The notes beneath the pieces are model-generated. The model had not been told where the DNA came from, made no database searches, and was given only the letters and a program-made list of their open reading frames with translations. The position numbers were made by a program, and so were the translations under genes. Below, piece by piece: positions 55,898 to 62,758 of a stretch of DNA of 64,000 nt. How positions within the stretch are numbered: position 1 is the first letter of the stretch; each line of letters opens with the position of its first letter. Where the stretch lies: assembly GCF_002803065.1 (NCBI RefSeq), contig NZ_NNBL01000011.1, positions 42,418 through 106,417 on the forward strand, in the 5' to 3' direction. Source of the DNA: Streptomyces sp. CB01635 (GTDB lineage Bacteria > Actinomycetota > Actinomycetes > Streptomycetales > Streptomycetaceae).

Positions 55898-56947
55898 TCA
55901 GAGATGTTCGGGTGCGTCGATACCGAGCAGGGACAGGCCGCCGGCGAGCACCGCCCCGGCGGCTTCGGCAAGCGCGAGCCGGGCACGGTGGGCGGCCGAG
56001 GGTTTCTCCTCCCCCTGCGGAAGCACAGTGTGCTGAAACCCGAGAAACGCGTCGGCCACCACGACGAGGTGCCGGGCAAGCCGGTCGGGGGCATGGTGGG
56101 CGGCGGCGAGGCTGAGGGTTTGGGGGTGGGCGGACAGGGCGGTGTGGAGGGGGGCCGCGGCGTTCGCCTGGGCGGGGGTGGCGTCCCCCGAACCGGTCGC
56201 CTTGTCGTTGTCGCGTACGTCGCCGGGTTCGGCGGTGAAGCCGAGGGCGGCGGCGTTGCGGGTGAGGGCGCGGGTGCGGGCGTGGGCGTACCGGACGCGG
56301 AAGAGGGGGTTGCTCTCGCGCTGGGCGAGATGCTCGTCGCCGATACGGGGCCGGTCGTGCGCGGCGGGCAGGAGCAGGGCCCAGCGGGACGCGTCGCGGC
56401 CGAGGACGGCGGGGTCGCAGGGAGCGGGTACGGGCCGCAGATTCACGACGTGCGCGTCCCCCTCCTCAGGCTCGGGCGTCTCACCCTGGACGACACGAGC
56501 CTCGGCACCCTGCGTGGTGAGAATCCGCCGAAGCGAATCGGCGACGACCTCGGCCCTGACCTCGTAAGGAACACGAACCTCAAACCGCTGACCTGCGAGA
56601 ACATCACCGCACCCATATCCGTCACCCCGGGCGAGAATCTGGCGGGCGAGGGCGCCGGGGTCGTCGCCGGCGAGGGTGAGATTGAGGAATCCAGGGCCGG
56701 TGACCTCGACGCCGGCGATGCCGGGGCTGTCGGCGAGGCGCCGCGAAAGGAGTTCGGCGACGTGCCGGGGCGGGCGCCCGGCGGGCCCGGCGAGCTGCAG
56801 GGCGACGTTCGTGGAGTAGTCCCCGCATCCACCGGGCCGCGGCCGCTCGACCACGACACGTGCCGGCACGGCCACGCTCAGCTCACCGTCGTCGACCGCG
56901 CGGCGCACGGCGCGCTGGACGGTACGGGAGAGCTCGACGGGGGTCAC
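55898..56947 (-). CDS. Arginyl-tRNA synthetase-like protein lacking the catalytic domain (DALR-domain protein)
   Basis: A 349-residue protein. The N-terminal 95 residues resemble the ArgRS additional domain (GDYSTNVALQLAG, then VEVTGPGFLNLTLAGDD). The last 130 residues resemble the DALR anticodon-binding domain (NPLFRVRYAHARTRALTRNAA, then LLGIDAPEHL). The Rossmann aminoacylation core with HIGH and KMSKS-like motifs is missing. In its place is a short unrelated stretch of about 80 residues (FEVRVPYEVRAEVVADSLRRIL...). It cannot aminoacylate by itself. Its position next to lysA is conserved in streptomycetes; a regulatory or tRNA-binding role is inference. Confidence 0.85.
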   Translation of the reverse strand: MTPVELSRTVQRAVRRAVDDGELSVAVPARVVVERPRPGGCGDYSTNVALQLAGPAGRPPRHVAELLSRRLADSPGIAGVEVTGPGFLNLTLAGDDPGALARQILARGDGYGCGDVLAGQRFEVRVPYEVRAEVVADSLRRILTTQGAEARVVQGETPEPEEGDAHVVNLRPVPAPCDPAVLGRDASRWALLLPAAHDRPRIGDEHLAQRESNPLFRVRYAHARTRALTRNAAALGFTAEPGDVRDNDKATGSGDATPAQANAAAPLHTALSAHPQTLSLAAAHHAPDRLARHLVVVADAFLGFQHTVLPQGEEKPSAAHRARLALAEAAGAVLAGGLSLLGIDAPEHL

Positions 56948-57037
56948 GGGACAAGCGTATGGGAGGAAGGGGGTGGGTAAGCGACCCGGTTTACGGGATG
57001 GTCCGACATGCGGACACGCTCGGCTCCCCCCTACCTC

Positions 57038-57469
57038 CTATCCCCGTGTACGCCCCGCGCGCTCGGTCTCCTCCGCACCACAACCGCCCTCGCGCCCCCG
57101 CTCGCTCAACTTCCTTACGACCCGGACGAGTTCAGTGGGCTCGAAGGGCTTGGCGAGGAAGGCGTCGACCCCGACGTCGAGTCCGGTGTCGACCTCGTGG
57201 TGGGTACAGGCGCTGACGATCACGATGGGGACGCCGCGCGTATGGGCGTCGGAGCGCAGCCGCGCGGCGGTCCGCAGTCCGTCGAGTCGGGGCATCACGA
57301 CGTCCAGAGTGATCACATCAGGCCGAACCTGATGCACCACATCCAGACATTCGGCACCATCGGCCGCGGTCACGACCTCGAAGCCCTCCAGCTCGAGATT
57401 GACCCTGATCAGCTGCCGAATCACCTTGTTGTCGTCCACAACAAGCACTCGGCCGGACGCGCCTGGCAC
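57038..57469 (-). CDS. Orphan single-domain response regulator (CheY-like)
   Basis: A 143-residue receiver domain with no output domain. VLVVDDNKVIRQLIRVNLELEGFEVV gives the acidic pair, DVITLDVVMPRLDG the phospho-Asp, and FLAKPFEPTELVRVV the conserved Lys. The C-terminal tail is short and charged. The GTG (VPGASGRVLVVDD) was chosen over one 16 codons upstream because homologues begin MPGASGR. No kinase gene is adjacent. Confidence 0.88.
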   Translation of the reverse strand: MPGASGRVLVVDDNKVIRQLIRVNLELEGFEVVTAADGAECLDVVHQVRPDVITLDVVMPRLDGLRTAARLRSDAHTRGVPIVIVSACTHHEVDTGLDVGVDAFLAKPFEPTELVRVVRKLSERGREGGCGAEETERAGRTRG

Positions 57470-57665
57470 AACTCGAGAGTAGGTCCGCAAGCGCCACGGC
57501 GTCCGGGTTTTCCCCACTTCCGCCCCGTACAGGGGACTAGCACCCTCCCGTGGCCCCGTACACAGCCCTCCCGGGACGCCATCTCAACAGCGAAATAACT
57601 GTTCATGGGGACCCCGACGGAGCTGGTAGGGTTCTACCCGTCGCCACGCCAGCCGCGGCGAACAC

Positions 57666-57737
57666 GCCCCCGTAGCTCAGGGGATAGAGCAACGGCCTCC
57701 GGAGCCGTGTGCGCAGGTTCGAATCCTGCCGGGGGCA
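57666..57737 (+). tRNA. tRNA-Arg (anticodon CCG)
   Basis: A complete cloverleaf: acceptor arms GCCCCCG and CGGGGGC (7 bp), D-arm GCTC/GAGC, anticodon arm ACGGC/GCCGT with loop CTCCGGA (anticodon CCG), T-arm GCAGG/CCTGC with TTCGAAT, and discriminator A. CCA is not encoded. The 3' side is followed by element-like genes, and tRNA-Arg at this locus in S. coelicolor carries an integrative element as I recall. Confidence 0.97.
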
Positions 57738-57755
57738 CCTTGAATTAGGTGCCCA

Positions 57756-57795
57756 AAGACCCCGCCACCAGCGCTTTCGCTGAGGACGGGGTCTT
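57756..57795 (+). terminator. Terminator-like hairpin after tRNA-Arg
   Basis: AAGACCCCG and CGGGGTCTT pair around an inner AGCG/CGCT stem. It begins 18 bp after the tRNA. A second small dyad, GGGCACC/GGTGCCC (57733-57754), overlaps the tRNA 3' end. Confidence 0.75.
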
Positions 57796-57989
57796 CGTGT
57801 ATCTGCGGACGTGTGCAGCTCTGCGCCACCCAAAGCCGCCGTATGTCGGGGTCCGTGGACGACCTGTGGACGGGATCTTGGAGCGTTTCCGCAGGTGGGA
57901 TCAACTATCCGCGCTTCCCGGCACTCTGGACCCCACGGCCTCCCGTCACAGGAACCGGGCATGTCAGAGGCGTGCGCTTGGATGAGCGA

Positions 57990-58655
57990 GTGACCGTTCA
58001 AGACGTTGCTCGGCAGATGCCCGAGATATCCGTGCTCCGCGAGCACTGCCGTTCCTTGTCTGTGCTGGACGCCATCCTGAGCCCTGAGTGGGAGGACCGG
58101 TACTACTCCTTCAACGACCGATGGTCCGAGACGGAGTCGCTGGCCTCCATGCGGAACGGGTCGGGCGACGAGTTCTCGATCGTCTTCTCCCCCGCCGGCG
58201 CGTACATTCGCGGGTTCGCGCACGAAGCACCGATGAGCCCCTACACAGAAGACGGGCCCTGGCCGGGGGTGCTCGACGAGGTTCCCGACGTCTTTCGACC
58301 GTGCGTCGAGGAGCCGGCGTTCTGCGACGAGGACGGGATGCCCGTCGTCACAGCATGCATGTGGCGAGAGACAGACCATGCCTCTTGGAAGGCAGGAACG
58401 ATCAACTACCCCGACGAGCAGCCGGACGACCCTGACGGCGCGGGGCACCTTTTCCAACTGCTCGTGGACCGCTCACCGGAAGCGTTCCAGCAGTGGGCCG
58501 AGGACTACTACGAACGTCCGGTCGCATTGGAGGCCGTGTCCCATGTCTTCGCTTCCCGTCCTCTGAGCGACTCAGTCGTCAACGCGTTGAACTCAGAGAT
58601 CACCGTGGCCGATCTCGCCAAGGATCTCGCGGAGATCGGCTACCCACTGAACTAG
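57990..58655 (+). CDS. Hypothetical protein in the integrated element
   Basis: A 221-residue acidic soluble protein, starting at GTG (MTVQDVARQMPEISVLREHC) after GGATGAG. It is rich in Trp, Asp, Glu and Tyr, e.g. ILSPEWEDRYYSFNDRWSETESLASMRNGSGDEFSIVFS. I know no domain for it; related hypothetical proteins exist in Streptomyces. The last codon TAG is part of the CTAG at the edge of the transposon-like unit, so the original C-terminus may have been longer. The GTG overlaps the stop of a 10-codon frame (MSEACAWMSE) as GTGA. Confidence 0.65.
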   Translation: MTVQDVARQMPEISVLREHCRSLSVLDAILSPEWEDRYYSFNDRWSETESLASMRNGSGDEFSIVFSPAGAYIRGFAHEAPMSPYTEDGPWPGVLDEVPDVFRPCVEEPAFCDEDGMPVVTACMWRETDHASWKAGTINYPDEQPDDPDGAGHLFQLLVDRSPEAFQQWAEDYYERPVALEAVSHVFASRPLSDSVVNALNSEITVADLAKDLAEIGYPLN

Positions 58656-59129
58656 TGCCGCATCAGGCAACGTTCGCCCTGGTGAGGAACCAAGCCAACA
58701 CAGCCACGCCGATGGGCAACGCAACAAGGTAGCCGACGAGGATACCGACGCCCGGATCAGCCAGCGCAGGAAAGGCCCAGTTCACTGCTGCAGCCACGAG
58801 CAGTCTCACCGTTGCCAGCGCAAGGAGAGCGGCGACAACAGCTAGCCGACGCGGCGGGCCCGCCCCGCGGTACAACTCAACCGCAGGCCCGATCGCGATC
58901 AGGCCCGTCACGATGAGGACGAAACCAGTGTCGGGCAGCCACCCGAACGGCCACCCCACCAGAGCGACCAACCCGGAGACAGCAAGGCCGCCCAGTTCCA
59001 GCGCGACGGTGGACACTACCGGGTGGTCCCACGAGGGGCGTCGGATCGAGCCGCTCCCACTGTCCTCTTCATCGGCCACGTCGTCAGAGTAGCCATCGGC
59101 AGGGCGAACGTTGCCTGATGCGGCACTAG
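58652..59129. mobile_element. 470-bp transposon-like unit with perfect 25-bp terminal inverted repeats and CTAG flanks
   Basis: The left end (58656-58680, TGCCGCATCAGGCAACG...) is repeated in perfect inverse at 59101-59125. CTAG borders both sides (58652-58655, 59126-59129), which fits a 4-bp target duplication. No transposase is inside; only the small membrane protein gene is. IS5-family elements use YTAR (CTAA/CTAG) targets, so it may be a non-autonomous relative moved in trans. The unit sits between a hypothetical gene and the integrase of the decayed integrative element. Confidence 0.72.
58663..59079 (-). CDS. Four-helix membrane protein inside the transposon-like unit
   Basis: About 138 residues from the GTG at 59079. 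Four or five hydrophobic segments are evident (LGGLAVSGLVALVGWPFGW, FVLIVTGLIAIGPAVELY, LAVVAALLALATVRLLVAAAV, VGILVGYLVALPIGVAVLAW). The last codons and the stop (ANVA-stop) lie inside the left inverted repeat. The open frame also runs into the right repeat up to a TTG at 59148, so the true start is uncertain and no ribosome site is clear. Function unknown. It may be a passenger gene. Confidence 0.5.
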   Translation of the reverse strand: MADEEDSGSGSIRRPSWDHPVVSTVALELGGLAVSGLVALVGWPFGWLPDTGFVLIVTGLIAIGPAVELYRGAGPPRRLAVVAALLALATVRLLVAAAVNWAFPALADPGVGILVGYLVALPIGVAVLAWFLTRANVA

Positions 59130-59147
59130 ATCCGATGAGAAGTGACA

Positions 59148-59175
59148 AGGCCCCTGGACTAGTTGCCAGGGGCCT
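59148..59175 (-). terminator. Terminator after the integrase
   Basis: AGGCCCCTGG and CCAGGGGCCT form a perfect 10-bp stem with an 8-base loop. It lies 18 bp past the integrase stop. Read on the minus strand, TTGTCACTT follows. Confidence 0.75.
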
Positions 59176-59193
59176 CAGTTGACGAAATCGGTG

Positions 59194-60548
59194 TCACTCG
59201 TACTCGCGCAGCAGGTCCTCAATGCGCCGGTTGGCCACCTCGTGACGACCGTCGAGACACTTCGCGTAGCGGGTGAGCAGGACCTCCACGCTGTTACCGG
59301 CACGCTCGGCTACCTCGGTGGGGTCGACGCCGGCGTTGAGCCACGTGGAGAGCGCGGAGTGCCGGAGATCATACGGCCGACTGGCGAGCGGCGAGGCTGC
59401 CACCGCGGTGGGGAGCCCGAAGAAGCGGGCTTCCTGCCAGACGCGGTAGTACGTCGAGGAGGACACGACGGCTCCCTTCTCGCTGAAGAAGAGCCGCCCG
59501 TCGGTGGCCGTGCCGAAGGTGTCCAGGTGCTCGCGGAGCACGACGATGAGTTGAGGCGGGATCGGTAGGCGCCGGACGTCGTCGGTGGGGCGGTTCTTGA
59601 GCCCACGGTCGTCGTGGGTCTCCCCTGTGTCGGTCCACTGCCTACCGACCGAGGGTCGGGTCCGGTGAAGAAGCGCGGAGCCCCAACCGGCGTCCGGCAG
59701 GTCGAGGTCTGCCTCAGCAAGGCCGACCGCCTCAGCCGGGCGGAAGCCGCCGAAGTACATGCAGGCGAAGAGGCCGACGAGGCGCCGGCCACGGGCTCGC
59801 CGGTAGCCGCCGACGTAGGAGACGGCCGTGAGCAGATTACGTGCCTGTTCAGGGTTGGCGACCATGCGCGGGTCGACCTGATTGGACACCTTGGGCTTCT
59901 GCCAGCGGACGGCCGTGATCGGGTTCTCCTGCAGCTCCCCCAGGTCGACCGCGTAGTTGGCCGCGTTGACCAGGGTTCGCCGCTTGCGCCGCACGGTCTC
60001 GGCAGCTGCAGCTTCAGGGAGTCGAGGACCTGCCGGGCCACCGCGGCGTCGGCCAGATCTGCCAAGGGCCGGGACGCCTTGGCAACCCAGTGCAGCACGT
60101 TCAGAACGTCGTCCGGAACATCCCGAGAGTCGGGGCCAGGCAGGAGGAAGGCCCAGTTCCTCAAGGCACGACGCAGAGCCGCATCGGACGGGCGGCCAGC
60201 GCGCTCGTCGAGGAGTGCCAGGGTGACACTGGTCAACGACTCGTTAATGGCGTCCCGGGTGTTCGGGGCGGAGTGCGGCCATTTCATGGCGAGGTAGCGG
60301 AGAGCGAAGCTGTACCAGGTGAGACTGGTCTTCTCCTCTTCCAGGGAGGCCGGTAGGCCGGACTCCGAGTCGAATTCCTCCCCCTCACGCATGGCCCGCA
60401 TGAGCTTCGAACGGTAGTGGTCGGCCAGGGCTTTGGTGCGGAAGGTATCCGAGAAGACGTTGCCCGCCACGTACCAGCGAACTCCGTAGGACGGCGTTTT
60501 GGTGTCCCTCTTCCGAACGCTCCAGACCTTGACGTCGAGGGACTTCAC
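59194..60548 (-). pseudogene. int: Tyrosine recombinase (integrase), interrupted by a frameshift
   Basis: A site-specific integrase of the pSAM2/phage type split over two frames. The N-terminal 180 codons (VKSLDVKVWSVRKRDTKTP, SYGVRWYV) start at a GTG overlapping the excisionase stop. Near 60000-60015 the frame shifts by one base. It continues as VRRKRRTLVNAANYAV through the catalytic domain. Active-site residues are present there: Arg in GGFRPAEA, His-x-x-Arg region YDLRHSALS, and Tyr in LLTRYAKCLDG. If the frame were restored the protein would be about 450 residues. It is probably inactive. The tRNA-Arg 1.5 kb away is the likely target site. Confidence 0.85.
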
Positions 60549-60730
60549 GCAGCCTCCTCCAGCTTTCGCAGCCAGGTCTGGAAATCGCTTCGCCGGACCC
60601 GCAGCTCTCCGTTCGGAAGCTTGAACGCCACAGGAACAAGTCCCAGTTCGCGCCACCGGTAGAAGGTGCGTCGCGAGATCCCTCCGAGCTCGTCGAGGAT
60701 CTCCGGCACGGTCATCAGTACGTCCCTCAC
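60545..60730 (-). CDS. xis: Excisionase (MerR-like helix-turn-helix)
   Basis: A 61-residue protein with LMTVPEILDELGGISRRTFYRWRELGL, the helix-turn-helix of excisionase-type HTH_17 domains, then NGELRVRRSDFQTWLRKLEEA. Such proteins steer the integrase to excision. The GTG has GGAAGGAG six bases upstream. It sits one base after the RepSA remnant stop and overlaps the integrase start by four bases, the usual rep-xis-int order of pSAM2-like elements. It is intact. Confidence 0.85.
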   Translation of the reverse strand: MRDVLMTVPEILDELGGISRRTFYRWRELGLVPVAFKLPNGELRVRRSDFQTWLRKLEEAA

Positions 60731-60731
60731 C

Positions 60732-61470
60732 TCAGGCTCCTTCCAAAGCGGCGCATTCTTCACGGGCGATTTCACGGTTTTGGGCGATGTCCCGGCGGAT
60801 GTTGGCGGCGAACCAGGATTCGCCGGGGGTGTGGCCGTGGCCGGCGTAGGCCCAGTGGGCAAGGGTGAGCGTGGTCGCCTCGGGGTCGTCGTCGGGGTCT
60901 GGCAGGCCGAGGGCTGCTCGTTGTCGGGCGGCGCGGTAGTCGGCGCGGACCTGCCGTAAGGCGCCGAGGGTGGTGGAGCAACGGCGGGACTCGGTCGAGA
61001 AGTGGCCGCGGAAGCCGAGCATGTGGGCCCAGGCCCAGAGCTTGCGATCGGGGTAGAGGCCGTCCGGTGAGGTCTTCGCCGGCGCCGAAGGCGACGAAGG
61101 GCCGTACATCGAGCTGGTTGCCCCAGCGGGGGACGCGGGCCGGTTGGTCGCACGGCGGGGATCTCGATCCGGGCACGGGCGGCGGCAGCCTTGAGCGCAT
61201 CGTCGAGCACGTCGACGGTGCCCAGGCCGGGGCGGAGTGTTCGGTCCGTCGGGTCCGTCGGGTCGGATCACGGCGTGGAAGTAGATGGCTTCGCGCTTTT
61301 GGTACTCGGCCACCTTGCCGTAGGAGATCCGCAGTTGCTCTTTCAGCTCTCGTTGGGTGATCCCGACGCGGGCAGCCAGCTCGCGCGGAAGGTAGATCGT
61401 CACGTAACGCCACAGGGGCCCGGCGTGGTTGTTCCAGAGCACGGCGCCGGCGTAGTCGTACGTGGCGGGT
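60732..61470 (-). pseudogene. RepSA-type replication initiator, broken by frameshifts and deletion
   Basis: Recognisable pSAM2 RepSA-like blocks occur in order but in different frames. They are YAGAVLWNNHAGPLWRY to SYGKVAEYQKREAIYFHAVIRPDG, then VDVLDDALKAAAARARIEIPAV (near 61150-61210), then RVPRWGNQLDVRPFVAFGAGEDLTG (about 61065-61140). Last come YPDRKLWAWAHMLGFRGHFS and LGALRQVRADYRAARQRAALG to the stop. At least three frameshifts and an internal deletion after GEDLTG have destroyed it. RepSA normally starts rolling-circle replication of the excised element. Confidence 0.82.
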
Positions 61471-61676
61471 CGAGCGCAGTGCCGAGTTCCTCTGATAGAG
61501 CCGTTCCCGCCGATAGGACGGTACGGCCCTTTCGGGCCCGGCCGGCGGTGAGGTCAAGGTGAGTTCAGAATTCTTCGCAGTGCGGTGGGTCCCCAGAGCA
61601 GAGTTGGACTCTCTCGACATCTCGCGGACCACGCGTCGACGCCGCGAAGAGGGGTTCCTTAACGCGGTCCTTCTGA
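61471..61676. other. Gene-free stretch upstream of the RepSA remnant
   Basis: I see no credible coding unit here. The sequence upstream of the RepSA block could hold its lost N-terminal part, but no frame shows family residues. No repeats or hairpins are evident. Confidence 0.5.
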
Positions 61677-61805
61677 TCAGCTGAGCTTCGCCACCACCGC
61701 CTTGGCACGCCGCCGCCGTACCCGGGCCACCCTGGCCATGAGTTCGGGCCGGGCCGCTGGTCCCGCCCGGAAAACGACGCGCTCGGGACCGTACCGCTCC
61801 AGCAC
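61677..61805 (-). pseudogene. Possible gene fragment (42 codons)
   Basis: A GTG-started frame reads VLERYGPERVVFRAGPAARPELMARVARVRRRRAKAVVAKLS. The codon bias is protein-like, but a TAA precedes the GTG in the same frame and no family is recognised. It is probably the tail of a lost element gene. Confidence 0.3.
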
Positions 61806-61820
61806 TTAGGAGAGTTGCTC

Positions 61821-61857
61821 ACCAGTAGTCCGCCAGGTCCCCGGCCGGACTACTGGT
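61821..61857. repeat. Perfect 12-bp inverted repeat (hairpin or operator)
   Basis: ACCAGTAGTCCG at 61821-61832 is repeated in reverse complement at 61846-61857 with a 13-base centre. It directly abuts the last codons of the HD-domain remnant on the minus strand, so it may be that gene's old terminator. Two smaller dyads lie nearby, GATCGCGCGATC (61873-61884) and AACTCGGGTT/AACCCGAGTT (61894-61903, 61936-61945). Confidence 0.55.
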
Positions 61858-62264
61858 CAGGTCGCAAAAGGTGATCGCGCGATCGCGTCCGCCAACTCGG
61901 GTTCGGCGGATCCAAACTCGCTGAGCGCATGGTCCAACCCGAGTTCGGATGCCTCCCATCAGGAGGACGTGTGGAAGGCCACGAGGCTGCACAGCCGCGG
62001 GTCAGCCCCAACGACGGCGCTCAAGTACCGTCCCCTCTCGGTCATGTGCTGTCCGGTGTCCACGGCGGCGCGGGCATACCCGATGTCGTGCGCAATGGCT
62101 GCGGCCGCCAACAGCTCGGCGTTCTCGCCCAACGTCGGCGCCAGGTTCAGTGCCTGCGAGTAGACCCGGCGCCAGGTTTCAGTGCCTGCGAACAGACCCA
62201 CTGAGAGTGAGCCCGCACCGCCGCCGCGGCGGGCTGTCAGCCAACATTGACTCAGCAAGGCCAT
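61857..62264 (-). pseudogene. HD-domain phosphohydrolase remnant
   Basis: The frame shows GENAELLAAAAIAHDIGYA (the HD metal-binding motif), DTGQHMTERGRYLSAVVGADPRLCSLVAFHTSS. An in-frame TGA at 61959-61961 follows. The same frame then continues plausibly as WEASELGLDHALSEFG and ELADAIA to a second stop at 61857. The N-terminal side is disturbed by a 31/32-bp tandem duplication that shifts the frame. Full HD proteins of this group continue past the C-terminus seen here. A GntR fragment lies just upstream on the same strand. Confidence 0.65.
62137..62199. repeat. 31/32-bp imperfect tandem duplication
   Basis: Positions 62137-62167 (GGCGCCAGGTTCAGTGCC...) are repeated directly at 62168-62199 with one inserted T and two substitutions. 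It lies in the HD-domain remnant and shifts its reading frame by one base. Confidence 0.85.
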
Positions 62265-62315
62265 GTGCCTACTTGGCCAGCTGCATTGTCCAATGCCTCC
62301 GAGGCAATCGGGAGT

Positions 62316-62477
62316 TCAGGAAGGAGAACTGACGAACCGGCCCACCCCGTGTCGCGCCTCGACGTGGCCGGCGGTCTCCAGCTCACGCACGGCACGGCGA
62401 ACCGAGCCACGCGATACCCCGTACTTCTCGACAAGGGCCGCTTCGCTCTGCGGATCACCGGCTCGCGGCAGGGGAAG
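62316..62477 (-). pseudogene. GntR-family regulator remnant (winged helix only)
   Basis: The frame reads DPQSEAALVEKYGVSRGSVRRAVRELETAG and then HVEARHGVGRFV, a clear GntR DNA-binding helix-turn-helix and wing. It is preceded by a stop (TGA at 62478-62480) before the first helix and ends after SSPS. The first helix and any effector domain are missing. KorSA of pSAM2-type elements is a GntR repressor, so this could be the element's old regulator, though pairing with an HD protein is also seen elsewhere. Confidence 0.65.
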
Positions 62478-62758
62478 TCATTCAGTGACGGCACGGTCGT
62501 GTTGCGCAGCCTTCACCGGTTCCACCTCGTGGTTCCACCTCGTCAGACTCCGTCCCGGCATGCTTGCGGTGCCCGTAAGAGGTCAGCGGCCCACACCCAG
62601 AGCGCTCTCCATAGGCCACTTTGGACGATTAGACAATCCTCGGCGGGCGGAGCAGCATGGATTTGTTGGGAGGTGTGGAGATCGCGGATCCTTGGGGAAT
62701 GGCGGCGCCGCCAGTCTGCGGGCGCCCGGGGCGACGGATCCCAAGCGATCACACAGCA
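62478..62758. other. Non-coding stretch between the GntR remnant and the SARP gene
   Basis: No convincing gene. It holds the 13-bp tandem repeat at 62518-62543 and, closer to the SARP start, the region where its promoter should lie. A longer in-frame extension of the SARP from ATG 62657 is possible but its sequence is not family-like. Confidence 0.5.
62518..62543. repeat. 13-bp tandem duplication
   Basis: GGTTCCACCTCGT occurs twice back to back. With the 31/32-bp duplication 320 bp away it shows recurrent slippage or repair events in this decayed region. Confidence 0.85.

Noticed and set aside
57811..57993. A 60-codon frame after tRNA-Arg
   Set aside because: It covers the tRNA terminator region, has no ribosome site and no protein-like composition. 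Only its last ten codons overlap the next gene's start.
58652..59129. The inverted repeats as attachment sites of the integrative element
   Set aside because: They are inverted, not direct, and share no sequence with the tRNA-Arg 3' end. CTAG flanks fit transposition better.
60545..61210. A 221-codon frame covering the excisionase and part of the RepSA remnant
   Set aside because: Only the last 61 codons are family-like (excisionase). The rest is a Pro/Thr-rich misreading of rep, and the excisionase has its own ribosome site and GTG.
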